From Candidatus Poribacteria bacterium (lineage in GTDB: Bacteria; Poribacteria; WGA-4E; WGA-3G), in assembly GCA_022821725.1 (NCBI GenBank), contig JAJEDB010000147.1, forward strand, positions 28,209-92,208: 64,000 bases of DNA, read 5' to 3'. Shown here piece after piece: positions 50,790 to 59,940 of the stretch (the stretch's first letter is position 1; every line of letters starts with the position of its first letter). A program made the translations under genes and the position numbers. The notes below the pieces were generated by a model. It worked only from the letters and a program-made list of their open reading frames with translations, made no database searches and was not told the origin of the DNA.

Positions 50790-52911
50790 AAGCATCGTTC
50801 TCCTCATAGTCCTCCTTATATGCGTTCCACCCTCGCCATCATCCGCCGCGATTCAATTCGTTGATGTAACTGCGGAGGCAGGTATCCACTTTAAGCACAT
50901 CAATGGTGCGGAAGGGGCATATCACCTGCCCGAAACCCTTGGCGCGGGTGGAGCCTTCTTCGATGCCGACAATGACGGGTATTTGGACATCTACCTTGTG
51001 AACAGCGGCTATTGGAAGGAATCGTCCACAACAGATGATGCACTGAGCGCGCTTTACCGTAACGACGGCGATGGAACTTTTACTGACATTACAGCGACTG
51101 CAGGTGTGGGAAATCGCGGCAACTACGGACAAGGCACGGCTTGCGCCGATTATGACAACGATGGCGATGTAGACCTTTACGTGACCAATTTTGGTGTCAA
51201 CCGACTCTACCGTAACAACGGTGATAGCACTTTTACAGATGTCACGGCGCACGCGGGCGTCGGTGATCCAGCGTGGAGTAGCAGCGCATGCTTTCTGGAC
51301 TATAATCGGGACGGATACCTCGACCTGTTTGTTGTGAACTATCTTGTCTACACAACGGATGTTCCCTACCGTCCATGCGGGGAAGAAGGGGTTCAAACCT
51401 ATTGTCATCCTTCCCTGTATGAAGGCGCGCCCGATACACTCTATCGCAACAACGGCGACGGAACTTTTACAGATGTCAGTCAGGAAACAGGTGTTGGCGG
51501 TATTGGTGGCTTGTTTCACGGAAAAGGGTTAGGGGTCGTCTCAGCCGACTTCAATAACGATGGCGTTTCAGACCTTTATGTCGGAAACGACGATACCCGA
51601 AACGATTTTTTTTATAACAACGGGGATGGAACGTTCAGTGAAATCTCGCTGCTGGCTGGATGCGCCTACAGCTTCAACGGGGTTGCACAAGCAGGAATGG
51701 GAGTTGCCACTGACGATTACAACGGCGACGGATGGTTTGATATTTTCGTTACGAACCTCTCCTATGAAACCAACGCGCTTTACCGGAACAATGGGGACGG
51801 GACGTTTACGGATGTCATTTATGAAGCGCATCTCGGTAAAGAGAGCTACCTGTTCGTCGGCTTCGGCACAGGCTTCCTTGATGCCGATAACGATGGCTGG
51901 CGGGATATATTCATCGCGAATGGGCATATCATCGACAATATTGAAGACACACACGATATTTTGACCTATCGTCAACGGGATCAGATTTTCCGTAATCAAG
52001 GGGATGGCACATTTCAAGAGGTATCCGCGAGTGCGGGTGCCTATTTTCAAAGTGCTGCGGTAAGCCGCGGGACACTTTTCGGGGACTATGATAACGACGG
52101 TGATGTCGATATGCTCGTCACACAGTCTAATGGTCCCGTGACCCTATTACGAAACGAGACCGGAACACAACACAATTGGGTTCGGATTAAAACCCTTGGG
52201 GTTATCAGCAGTAGGGACGCAGTAGGAACGCGCGTTACCTTGACAGCAGGCGGACACACACAAGTTCAGGAAATCAATCGAGCCGCAAGTTACCTGTCCA
52301 GCCACGACGGTCGACTCCACTTCGGATTAGGTGCACACACCGTTATTGATAGGCTTGAGGTGCGGTGGCAGAGTGGTGTCGTGCACGTCTATAGAAATCT
52401 TCCCATAAATCGGGAACACGTTATTTCTGAATTTTCAGACACACCCGAGGATAAACTCTTCGCAGCTGCGTGGACAGGGGATACTAAGCATCTTCACGAC
52501 ACAGGTGCCGATATGAACATAAAAGATGCGCTCGGTAGGACCCCGTTACACATCGCCGCAGAAAACGGATACGGAAATGTGGTGATGTTCCTCGTCGAAA
52601 ACGGGGCAGACGTGGACCTCACAGACCTCAACGGCAATACGCCGCTAATCTTTATTATCCACAAGACAGGAAATTTGGAGATTGTCAAACGCTTGCTGAC
52701 GAAAGGGGCCGTTGTTAATGCCCAAAACCGGACCGGTGAAACAGCCTTGATGTATGCAGCGTGGCGCGGACATTCAGAAATCGTCCAGCTCCTCCTCGAA
52801 CATCGCGCCGATGCCACCCTTAAAAATAGACAAGGCGACACAGCACTGACATTAGCAGAATCGAGAGGGCATCTCGATATTGTTCGGATGCTCCAAACTA
52901 TCACAGAATAG
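50779..52911 (+). CDS. ASPIC/UnbV and VCBS repeat protein with C-terminal ankyrin repeats
   Basis: A 710-residue exported protein. A signal peptide (SIVLLIVLLICVPPSPSSA) is followed by about seven VCBS/FG-GAP units with the recurrent ALYRNNGDGTFTDV and DYDNDGDVDLYV. An ASPIC/UnbV domain follows (NWVRIKTLGVISSRDAVGTR, then SYLSSHDGRLHFGLG). About five ankyrin repeats end it, including TPLHIAAENGYGNVVMFLVE, LMYAAWRGHSEIVQLLLE and LAESRGHLDIVRMLQ. CRTAC1-like ASPIC proteins bind calcium; ankyrin repeats at the end are an unusual addition. The ATG at 50779 starts 11 bases inside the FGE-like gene, so it is coupled to it. Confidence 0.87.
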   Translation: MKSKSIVLLIVLLICVPPSPSSAAIQFVDVTAEAGIHFKHINGAEGAYHLPETLGAGGAFFDADNDGYLDIYLVNSGYWKESSTTDDALSALYRNDGDGTFTDITATAGVGNRGNYGQGTACADYDNDGDVDLYVTNFGVNRLYRNNGDSTFTDVTAHAGVGDPAWSSSACFLDYNRDGYLDLFVVNYLVYTTDVPYRPCGEEGVQTYCHPSLYEGAPDTLYRNNGDGTFTDVSQETGVGGIGGLFHGKGLGVVSADFNNDGVSDLYVGNDDTRNDFFYNNGDGTFSEISLLAGCAYSFNGVAQAGMGVATDDYNGDGWFDIFVTNLSYETNALYRNNGDGTFTDVIYEAHLGKESYLFVGFGTGFLDADNDGWRDIFIANGHIIDNIEDTHDILTYRQRDQIFRNQGDGTFQEVSASAGAYFQSAAVSRGTLFGDYDNDGDVDMLVTQSNGPVTLLRNETGTQHNWVRIKTLGVISSRDAVGTRVTLTAGGHTQVQEINRAASYLSSHDGRLHFGLGAHTVIDRLEVRWQSGVVHVYRNLPINREHVISEFSDTPEDKLFAAAWTGDTKHLHDTGADMNIKDALGRTPLHIAAENGYGNVVMFLVENGADVDLTDLNGNTPLIFIIHKTGNLEIVKRLLTKGAVVNAQNRTGETALMYAAWRGHSEIVQLLLEHRADATLKNRQGDTALTLAESRGHLDIVRMLQTITE

Positions 52912-52951
52912 GCACACCTATGAAAGATTGCGAAAACTATAGGAGCGTTAC

Positions 52952-54862
52952 ATGCCTTCGGCTTTAACCCGCGGGGTCACCTTCAAATCGGTTATATTAT
53001 CTCTCATCCTTATCCCGATCAACTGCTATTGGATTATGTACACGGAGATGGTCTGGTGGGGGCTTTTTCCGACAACAATGTCCCTGTTTTTCAACGCAGT
53101 CTTCTTCGTATTTACGATCACTCTCCTCAATCTGCTGATACGCCGGATAAATCGACAGTGGGCATTGACACATGGCGAACTGCTTGTTATATATGTGATG
53201 CTTTGCATGGCGAGTGCGATAGCTTCACACGACCATACACAGGTGCTCATTCCGATGATCGGACACGTTTTCTGGTTCGATACTCCTGAAAACGAATGGC
53301 GAGAACTCTTATACCGATACATGCCGACGTGGGGAACAGTCCAAGATAAAGGGATTTTAGAAGGGTTTTACGAAGGGCAAACCACGTTTTATCGCGCAGA
53401 AGTGCTACAAGCATGGCTCGGTCCGGCCTTGTGGTGGACGAGTTTCATCGTTGTGCTTGTGTTTGTGATGCTCTGCATCAACGTCGTGCTTCGGAAGCAG
53501 TGGACTGAACGTGAAAAACTCGCCTACCCTATTATCCAATTGCCGTTAGAAATGACGCGCGACAGCGGTAGGAACTTCTTCAGAAGTAAGCCCTTCTGGA
53601 CAGCATTTATCCTCGTCTCGTTGCTGAACCTCATTAACGGGTTCAGTTACCTTTTCCCGACCATTCCGATCATTGGCGTTCGGTTTCGGAATATCAGCCA
53701 ATTTTTCACGGACAAACCGTGGAATGCCATCGGTTGGACCCCGTTTTCTATCTATCCGTTCGTCATCGGACTCGGGTTCTTTATGCCTCTGGATTTATCG
53801 TTCTCTTGCTGGTTCTTCTACCTGTTTCGCAAGATGCAGCGAGTCGCTGGTGCCATCATCGGGGTTCGGGGATTACCCGGGTTTCCTTATGACCGACAGC
53901 AGTCGCTGGGTGCGTATCTTGGGCTTGCGATTTTCGCGATATGGGCAAGCCGTAAATACCTCGCTGAAGTCTTCAAACAGATAACCACAGGACGTTCCAG
54001 CCTTGATGAATCCGTTGAACCGATGCGCTATCGGACTGCCGTTATAGGCATTGTGTTGGGGTGTATCTACCTTATAGGGTTTTCAGTGAAGATAGGCATC
54101 AGTATATCGCTCGGTATTGCCTTCTTTGTGATGTATTTCGCGTTGTCAACAGGAATCACACGCATGCGGGTAGAATCTGGTGCCCCTGCACACGATCTCC
54201 ATTTCATGGGTCCTGATTACGCTTTACCTGCAATTCTGGGTTCGCGGGGCATGGGAGGACCGAACCTGACGGCACTCTCTTTCCTATTTTTCTTTAATCG
54301 TGCGCACCGCAGTCATCCAATGCCGCATCAGTTAGAAGGGTTCCAACTCGCTTCACGTGCGCGATTTAATCCGAAACCGCTGGTGTGGGTGATGCTCCTT
54401 GCTGCCCTTGTCGGTTCGATCGGTTCTTTCTGGGCATACCTCCACGATGTATATCATTTCGGGGCGGCTGGCGGTTTTGCACGTCATCCCTTCAATCGGT
54501 TGCAACAACAACTCAATTTCCCGATGGGACCGAATGTTCCTGAAGTGACCGCGATGGGTATCGGTATGGGATTCACGTTTCTCTTGATGTTTTTACGGAT
54601 GCGTTTCTTTTGGTGGCCCTTCCATGCCGTTGGTTATGCTGTCTCAGGGGCAGCGGATTGGTGTATGAACTGGCTCTGGATCTCGCTTGTGATTAGCACG
54701 ACCGCAAAATGGCTGATTATCAAACAGGGCGGCTTGCAGTTGCATCGCAAGGCGGCACCGTTCTTCCTCGGTTTAATTCTCGGTGAGTTCGTTGCAGGGA
54801 GTTTATGGAGTTTCTACGGGATGGCGACAGAAACGCGCATATTTCCGTTTAAAGATTGGTAA
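52952..54862 (+). CDS. DUF6785-type multi-pass membrane protein, second paralogue
   Basis: A 636-residue polytopic membrane protein with the same landmarks as the product of the gene at 15795: LVIYVMLCMASAIASHDH, WFDTPENEWRELLYR, NVVLRKQWTEREKLAYPI, PLDLSFSCWFFYLF, FFWWPFHAVGYAVSG and IKQGGLQLHRKAAPFF. It has about 12-14 helices. Function unknown; the conserved polar and His-containing loops suggest transport. A clear TAGGAG precedes the ATG, 40 bp after the ASPIC gene, so it may be in the same transcript. No terminator follows closely. Confidence 0.8.
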   Translation: MPSALTRGVTFKSVILSLILIPINCYWIMYTEMVWWGLFPTTMSLFFNAVFFVFTITLLNLLIRRINRQWALTHGELLVIYVMLCMASAIASHDHTQVLIPMIGHVFWFDTPENEWRELLYRYMPTWGTVQDKGILEGFYEGQTTFYRAEVLQAWLGPALWWTSFIVVLVFVMLCINVVLRKQWTEREKLAYPIIQLPLEMTRDSGRNFFRSKPFWTAFILVSLLNLINGFSYLFPTIPIIGVRFRNISQFFTDKPWNAIGWTPFSIYPFVIGLGFFMPLDLSFSCWFFYLFRKMQRVAGAIIGVRGLPGFPYDRQQSLGAYLGLAIFAIWASRKYLAEVFKQITTGRSSLDESVEPMRYRTAVIGIVLGCIYLIGFSVKIGISISLGIAFFVMYFALSTGITRMRVESGAPAHDLHFMGPDYALPAILGSRGMGGPNLTALSFLFFFNRAHRSHPMPHQLEGFQLASRARFNPKPLVWVMLLAALVGSIGSFWAYLHDVYHFGAAGGFARHPFNRLQQQLNFPMGPNVPEVTAMGIGMGFTFLLMFLRMRFFWWPFHAVGYAVSGAADWCMNWLWISLVISTTAKWLIIKQGGLQLHRKAAPFFLGLILGEFVAGSLWSFYGMATETRIFPFKDW

Positions 54863-55314
54863 TTATCCGATGAGCGATTCTATCCCGAATTTACCTTTTT
54901 GAAATACAATCTGCGTCCTATAGCATTTTAACTTCATTTGCGAGGGTATTTCTATTTTGATAATGAAACCCATTCTCAAAATATATTTTTCCAAAGTAAT
55001 GATATTTTGCTTGAAACCCACATGGGAACTGGGTTCGTGGATTTTATACTGCGAATTTCTGCCGTAGATATTGAATCAAAGCGTGTCCGTTATTTTACAA
55101 CAGAATGCCAGATAATTTCGGCGGAATTTCTCCCTATTATTCAAATATGTTACTGAGAAAATGTTGGTAGGAGGATCAATTGAGGTTTATCGTTTGACCT
55201 AATCCAGGCGTTCAGGTCAAATGCATAATATTACTAATAGTAATATTAATGAGATGAAAGGGCGCAACCTAACCAGGATACGTTACAAACCCCTATCGCA
55301 CGTTCTGCGGAAGG
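54863..55314. other. 452-bp gene-free region with inverted repeats and a Fur-box-like site
   Basis: AT-rich sequence with no credible gene; a 72-codon TTG frame at 54938-55156 lacks family likeness. GATAATGAAACCCATTCTC (54959-54977) matches 15 of 19 bases of the classical Fur box consensus. TTTGACCT/AGGTCAAA (55193-55221) is an eight-bp perfect inverted repeat with a 13-base gap. AATATTAC/GTAATATT (55227-55247) is another, with a five-base gap. The region could be a decayed regulated gene or hold a small RNA. Confidence 0.55.
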
Positions 55315-55503
55315 TTATCGGCTCACTTTTGCTGCCTTTGCCGCCTCAAAGTGGTGGACCGCGGTTTCAAACTTGTCGCGGCACCCTGTGTTGCAGAACC
55401 CGACGACGTGGCCGCCGTACTCGGTCAGCGAATCGGCTTGTACTGGCTCGCCGGACCAAGGGCAGGTCTCGTTGATGCAGTCGGCGATGTTAAGGTTGTT
55501 CAT
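55315..55503 (-). CDS. Small metal-binding (YHS/TRASH-like) domain protein
   Basis: A protein of about 62 residues with a compact cysteine-rich domain: ADCINETCPWSGEPVQADSL then GGHVVGFCNTGCRDKFETAV. The CPxxGxPV and GFCxxGCRDKF pattern is that of YHS/TRASH-type metal-binding minidomains, probably holding zinc, copper or iron. The ATG at 55503 is chosen by likeness to the family length. A TTG at 55542 with AAGGAG ten bases upstream is an attractive alternative that adds 13 residues. It stands alone, convergent with nothing close. Function unknown. Confidence 0.72.
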   Translation of the reverse strand: MNNLNIADCINETCPWSGEPVQADSLTEYGGHVVGFCNTGCRDKFETAVHHFEAAKAAKVSR

Positions 55504-55716
55504 TCTATTTTTCTGGTAAGAAGTCGGTTTTTGATCGGGCAAATTTCTGTTTCTCCTTGAGAGTTTTATGTGTATCTGCAATTTTAAGACGATGAAAGAA
55601 TATGAACGTTTAAATCTAAAAAATGGCGGTAAGTGAGAGTCCGAAACGTCTTGAGTTATTTTTCAGTTTCATGCTAAACTGAGAGCACTGATTTCAATAC
55701 CAGAGGAGGGTGAAAA

Positions 55717-56199
55717 ATGTTAGCCGTTAAGGAACTCGGTCACGTCGGACTTTACTGTACCGATGTCCAAAAGTCTCAGGACTTCTATACCCGTATTCTC
55801 GGTCTCACCGTTACCGACGCGCATCCAGAAGGACATATTATTTTTCTGAGCGCACAGCCAGAATCGGAACACCATGAGCTCGCCTTATGTCCCGGCAGGG
55901 ATGCTCCCCGAGGCGCAAAGGTGGTTCAACAGGTTTCGTTCATTGTTGAGGATATCACGGATTTAAAGCAGTTCTACGGACTTCTGAAGTCGGAAGGGGT
56001 AAGGATTCGGAGTGTGGTAAATCACGGAATCTCTTTGGCGATTTACTTCTACGATCCCGATGAGAATGTCGTTGAGGTATACGCGAAGACCCCATACAAG
56101 GTCCCACAGCCGTTCTCTGAGGACGTAGACCTTGACCTGGATGATGAGGAACTGATGCGGATTGCTGAGACGGGGTCTCCCGCCGAAGATGTTCACTGA
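55717..56199 (+). CDS. Glyoxalase/VOC superfamily protein (extradiol dioxygenase-like)
   Basis: A 160-residue vicinal-oxygen-chelate protein. His9 in ELGHVGLYCTD, a second His in ESEHHELALCPG, and Glu in DENVVEVYAKTP fit the metal ligand set. Two beta-alpha-beta-beta-beta modules are seen. Family members include glyoxalase, bleomycin resistance and catechol 2,3-dioxygenase-like enzymes; the spacing favours the last. The acidic tail (DVDLDLDDEEL) is extra. AGGAGGG precedes the start. A candidate promoter (TTGAGT at 55651 and TAAACT at 55675) lies upstream. Confidence 0.88.
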   Translation: MLAVKELGHVGLYCTDVQKSQDFYTRILGLTVTDAHPEGHIIFLSAQPESEHHELALCPGRDAPRGAKVVQQVSFIVEDITDLKQFYGLLKSEGVRIRSVVNHGISLAIYFYDPDENVVEVYAKTPYKVPQPFSEDVDLDLDDEELMRIAETGSPAEDVH

Positions 56200-56262
56200 T
56201 GCAGTGTTCTCTGTGAATGTGGGGTGGCTAAAGAAAAGAAGACGAGAGGAAAGTTGGAAAGA

Positions 56263-56294
56263 GGCGTGCTTACAGAGCACGCCTACATTTTTAA
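56263..56294. terminator. Hairpin terminator between convergent genes
   Basis: GGCGTGCT, loop TACAG, AGCACGCC, then TACATTTTTA: an eight-bp stem with a T-run. It serves the VOC gene and the DUF1552 gene, which converge here. Confidence 0.7.
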
Positions 56295-56295
56295 C

Positions 56296-57645
56296 CTAAG
56301 AGAGTCCGTGTAAACTGCCAGTGCTATCGCCTAATTGGGCAAGGTCAACATCCATCCGATTGAGCATGGATAGCCAGAGATTGTTCAGCGGCGTCTCTTT
56401 CGGATAGCGAATATGACGTCCCGTCTTAATCGTGCCGCAACCGCCGCCTGCAAGTATAATCGGGAGGTCGTGATGGCTATGTCGGTTGCCGTCAGCGTTT
56501 CCACTTCCGTACAGAATCATTGAGTGATCCAAGAGTGAACCCTCCCCTTCAGGAGTGGCACTGAGTTTTTCCAAGAAGTATGCCAACTGTTGAGAATGGA
56601 AGATATCAATTCGCTTGATTTTTTCTATTTTTTCTTCATCACCGCTGTGGTGTGACAAGTAGTGGTGTCCCTCTGAAACATCGACAAACGGATAGGGTTT
56701 GTTGCTTCCTTCATTTGCGAGGACGAAGGTTGTAACACGGGTTATATCCGCCTGAAATGCGAGGACCATAAGATCCATCATCAAACGTAGATGTTCTTGA
56801 TAGTCTGCTGGGATCTCCTCCGGCACGGTATAGTCCGGGCTTTCGACGGGTGGGAACTTTTCAGCCGATGCGATTCTTATTTCAATGTCACGGATAGAAG
56901 AGAAGTACTCATCGAGTTTCCGGACGTCGTTTCCACTGACGTGACGGAGTATATCTTTTGAGTCCTGTCTTACAAAATCGAGGATACTTTTTCGCTGTTG
57001 ATCGCGTTCCTCTCGTTGTGTGTCGGGCAGAGAGGAGAACAACCGTTCAAAAGCGAGTTTCGGATTTACCTCTTTGGGAAGCGGTTGCGTCGCGGAACGC
57101 CATGACAGTGTCGATGAATAGACGCAGCTATAGCCAGAATCGCAATTCCCTGCCCTTCTGCCAGGATCGATCCCGAGTTCAAGCGAAGGCATTCGCGTCC
57201 GGTTACCGATATGCGATGCCGCAGCTTGGTCAACAGAAACACCCGCCTGAATGTCAGCACCATCCGTTTTACGGGGCTGCGCGCCTGTAAGGAAAGCAGC
57301 CATCGCACGGGCGTGATCACCACCGCCGTCCCCGTTCGCACGGGCTTTATCAGCCGTTAGACCACTGAGCACCAACATCTTATCCTTTACGTTTTCCAAA
57401 GGTTTCAGGATATCTGTGAGTTGGTAGTTAGTTCCAACCTGCTTCGGTGTCCACTCCTCCATAATCTTTCCGTTTGGCACATAAAGGAAAGCCATCCGAT
57501 TCGGAGCCGTCTGGTGTGCTATCCCACTCGCGGGAGCGTTTGCCCACGAGGTAAGCGGTCCCATGACCTCCAGCCACGGCAGAGCAATACTGACACCTAA
57601 ACCGCGTAAAAATGTTCGACGTGAAAGTTGTTTTGAAGTGTTCAT
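56296..57645 (-). CDS. DUF1552 domain protein with Tat signal
   Basis: A 449-residue protein with a twin-arginine signal (SRRTFLRGLGVSIALPWLEV). DUF1552 is an alkaline-phosphatase-superfamily-like secreted family typical of Planctomycetes (NRMAFLYVPNGKIMEEW, MDLMVLAFQADITRVTTFVL, HHDLPIILAGGGCGTIKTGR). It is usually paired with a DUF1592 cytochrome-like protein, found here at 59937 in the same direction. The pair is thought to act in periplasmic degradation, but the biochemical function is unknown. GAAGGA precedes the ATG. It is separated from the SMP-30 gene upstream by 189 bp. Confidence 0.9.
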   Translation of the reverse strand: MNTSKQLSRRTFLRGLGVSIALPWLEVMGPLTSWANAPASGIAHQTAPNRMAFLYVPNGKIMEEWTPKQVGTNYQLTDILKPLENVKDKMLVLSGLTADKARANGDGGGDHARAMAAFLTGAQPRKTDGADIQAGVSVDQAAASHIGNRTRMPSLELGIDPGRRAGNCDSGYSCVYSSTLSWRSATQPLPKEVNPKLAFERLFSSLPDTQREERDQQRKSILDFVRQDSKDILRHVSGNDVRKLDEYFSSIRDIEIRIASAEKFPPVESPDYTVPEEIPADYQEHLRLMMDLMVLAFQADITRVTTFVLANEGSNKPYPFVDVSEGHHYLSHHSGDEEKIEKIKRIDIFHSQQLAYFLEKLSATPEGEGSLLDHSMILYGSGNADGNRHSHHDLPIILAGGGCGTIKTGRHIRYPKETPLNNLWLSMLNRMDVDLAQLGDSTGSLHGLS

Positions 57646-57834
57646 AATTATTCCTTCGTCAACTCTCCATAGTTAAGGCAGTAGGAAACTTGGAAAAAAC
57701 CTCTACTGTTACCATGTGATTTCTCGTTTCAGAACGCCTACGACACAATTATACCCTATCTTTTTTCCCTTGTCAAGTGTTTATGGAATCATCCTAAAAA
57801 TCCTGATTTAGACGTGCCCACCGACTGCTGATGG

Positions 57835-58884
57835 CTAAAAATACGGCACTCCTTGCGCATTGACATAAACCGAATAGAGAGACTGGCTACCTGCCATGAA
57901 AAGCCTGTTGCGTTTCACACTCCCGAAACAGATGTTTGCACAAATTTCGGGAAGATGGATCTTTCCGATAAGCGTTCCGTCTGGCGCGAAGATATGCACA
58001 CCATCGTAGCCTTCGCCGACCCAGCCTGTGCCTGCCCAGAGGTTTCCATCAGTATCGCATCGAAGTCCGTCAGCAGCACCGGGTGCCATATCCGCGAATA
58101 CCTGTTTGTTAGCCAACCGTTCACCGTTGATGACATCATGGACAACAATATTTTTCGGTGGACCGGTATCTGCAACGTAAAGTTTATCGTAATCAGGCGA
58201 GAAACAGATGCCGTTCGGTCTTTCGATTTCCTCCGTTACGACGACCGCTTCGCCAGTGTCTGGATTCAAACGATAAACGCAAGTCGGTAATTCAAATTCT
58301 GCTTTATGTCCTTCATAATGGGAAAGGATACCGTATCCCGGATCGGTAAACCAGATATGCCCGTCAGGATGGACAACAGCGTCGTTGGGGGCATTGAAGC
58401 GTTTGCCTTCGAAGTTGTCTATGAGGACGGTAATCGTTCCGTCATACTCGGTGCGTGTGACACGTCGTGTGCCGTGTTCACAACTGATAAGCCGACCTTG
58501 CCGATCGCGTGTATGTCCATTGGTGTAGTTAGCCGGTTTGCGATAGACGCTTACCATGCCCGTGGCTTCCTGCCATTTCAGAATACAGTTGTTTGGAATA
58601 TCACTCCAAAGGAGGTATCCGCCATCACCGAACCAGACAGGTCCCTCTGCCCAGCGCGATCCCGTCCAGAGTCGTTCTACGACAGCATTTCCAATTTTGT
58701 ATTTCGCGAAACGTGGGTCAATGACTTCAACCGCTGGATCGGGATAACGCGTAATCGCTTTCCCATCTATGGATGTGTCTGCCCAAGCCGCCAGGGATCC
58801 CACCGTTTCCAACCAAGGTAAAGCGGCACCGACTCCCAAACCCCGTAAAAACGTTCGACGTGAAAATTGTTTTGATGTGCTCAT
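57835..58884 (-). CDS. SMP-30/gluconolactonase family protein with Tat signal
   Basis: A 349-residue exported six-bladed propeller. The metal site residues are seen in SRWAEGPVWFG (Glu), FNAPNDAVVHPDGHIWFTDP (Asn), ERPNGICFSPDYDKLYVADT (Asn) and AADGLRCDTDGNLWAG (Asp). These match gluconolactonase and SMP-30, which hydrolyse sugar lactones. The Tat signal SRRTFLRGLGVGAALPWLET is almost the same as that of the DUF1552 protein downstream. GGGAGAGG precedes the ATG. It starts 15 bp after the zinc peptidase gene stop. Confidence 0.9.
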   Translation of the reverse strand: MSTSKQFSRRTFLRGLGVGAALPWLETVGSLAAWADTSIDGKAITRYPDPAVEVIDPRFAKYKIGNAVVERLWTGSRWAEGPVWFGDGGYLLWSDIPNNCILKWQEATGMVSVYRKPANYTNGHTRDRQGRLISCEHGTRRVTRTEYDGTITVLIDNFEGKRFNAPNDAVVHPDGHIWFTDPGYGILSHYEGHKAEFELPTCVYRLNPDTGEAVVVTEEIERPNGICFSPDYDKLYVADTGPPKNIVVHDVINGERLANKQVFADMAPGAADGLRCDTDGNLWAGTGWVGEGYDGVHIFAPDGTLIGKIHLPEICANICFGSVKRNRLFMAGSQSLYSVYVNAQGVPYF

Positions 58885-58899
58885 AAACCTCTCCCAGAT

Positions 58900-59940
58900 T
58901 TACATAAAATCAGATGTGCCCCAGCGTTCAACATACAGAAGCATAATCCGATTGTGAATAAATTCATATTTCTCAGGACAACAGGAACGGAGTTTATGCG
59001 GAGATAACAGATAATTCGCAATACTTTCCGCCATATCCTCATTTGGATTTTTTTCAGAAGCGTAGTCTGATACAAACGCCGATCGATCTTTAGTTGTTGA
59101 CCAACCTGACTCACTTGTTCCTTCTCTATACCATCCCCCAAGTTTCGCCCAATCCAATTTAAGTTCTCTATTAAAAACATAAGCCCATAAAAAATGCGCC
59201 TTTTCGTGGGCAATTATGCGACGCGTAATAATAAATTCACGAAAATTACGGCGAGTGAAAATGGATTCAGCAAACTCTATGTACCCACGACTTGTCAGGG
59301 CATGGCTCACGCCGCTGTTTTCATCATCTTCGTTATCGACTCTGCGAACTATATACTTCAATCGAGGTATTTTATGTAATGCCTGAGGGAATTCTTCAAA
59401 TACTGATATAATGAGCATCAGATCATGGTTTTCAAAATCCGAGTAGCGTTTTGTTGTTTTATTTTTCGTTTCATCGGGTAATGAATCATAAGAGGGTACA
59501 GATATACCATACCTTTTTTGCAATATTAATTCTATTACGGCTCTGTTTGTTCCATTCTCTGTTACGTATTGAACGACGGCATAATATAGATGCTTGCCCG
59601 GTGACACCACCTCTTGAGATTCTTCAACTGGAAAAACATCTCTACTAATTGTAACGAATTTTAACTTATCTTTGGATTCAATCTTAATATCATTTTCTAA
59701 GCCATCGTCAGTTATACTCCATCTGGAAAATTGTAGATCCAGATTTGGGGACATGGATTCAAAGACCTTTAAAAGCGCATGAGCGTGCTTTGTTGTCCAT
59801 GTCGAATCTAAGTAAACGGAATATTTTTCCTCCAACTGTGACATCGGATTACTACTTGGTATTTCATAATAGGAGGACGTATAACAACTTGACTGGAAAA
59901 TTATGATGAATGAAAGAAAAACGAGAAAAATCCGCATCAT
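58900..59940 (-). CDS. Lipoprotein with HEXXH zinc metallopeptidase-like motif
   Basis: A 346-residue protein with a signal ending in the lipobox FQSSC (Cys19). The zinc motif is IIAHEKAHFLW (His245, Glu246, His249), and the third ligand is probably Glu305 in NPNEDMAESIANYLL. This is a gluzincin-like arrangement seen in ATLF-like and other lipoprotein peptidases. No assigned family. Its start overlaps the stop of the DUF1592 gene by four bases (ATGA), so it is translated with it. Composition is richer in A+T, and in Lys, Asn and Ile codons, than its neighbours, suggesting insertion into an existing DUF1592/DUF1552 block. Confidence 0.75.
   Translation of the reverse strand: MMRIFLVFLSFIIIFQSSCYTSSYYEIPSSNPMSQLEEKYSVYLDSTWTTKHAHALLKVFESMSPNLDLQFSRWSITDDGLENDIKIESKDKLKFVTISRDVFPVEESQEVVSPGKHLYYAVVQYVTENGTNRAVIELILQKRYGISVPSYDSLPDETKNKTTKRYSDFENHDLMLIISVFEEFPQALHKIPRLKYIVRRVDNEDDENSGVSHALTSRGYIEFAESIFTRRNFREFIITRRIIAHEKAHFLWAYVFNRELKLDWAKLGGWYREGTSESGWSTTKDRSAFVSDYASEKNPNEDMAESIANYLLSPHKLRSCCPEKYEFIHNRIMLLYVERWGTSDFM

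Noticed and set aside
54938..55156. A 72-codon frame in the gene-free region
   Set aside because: TTG start, no ribosome site, no recognisable domain; kept only as part of the description of the gap.
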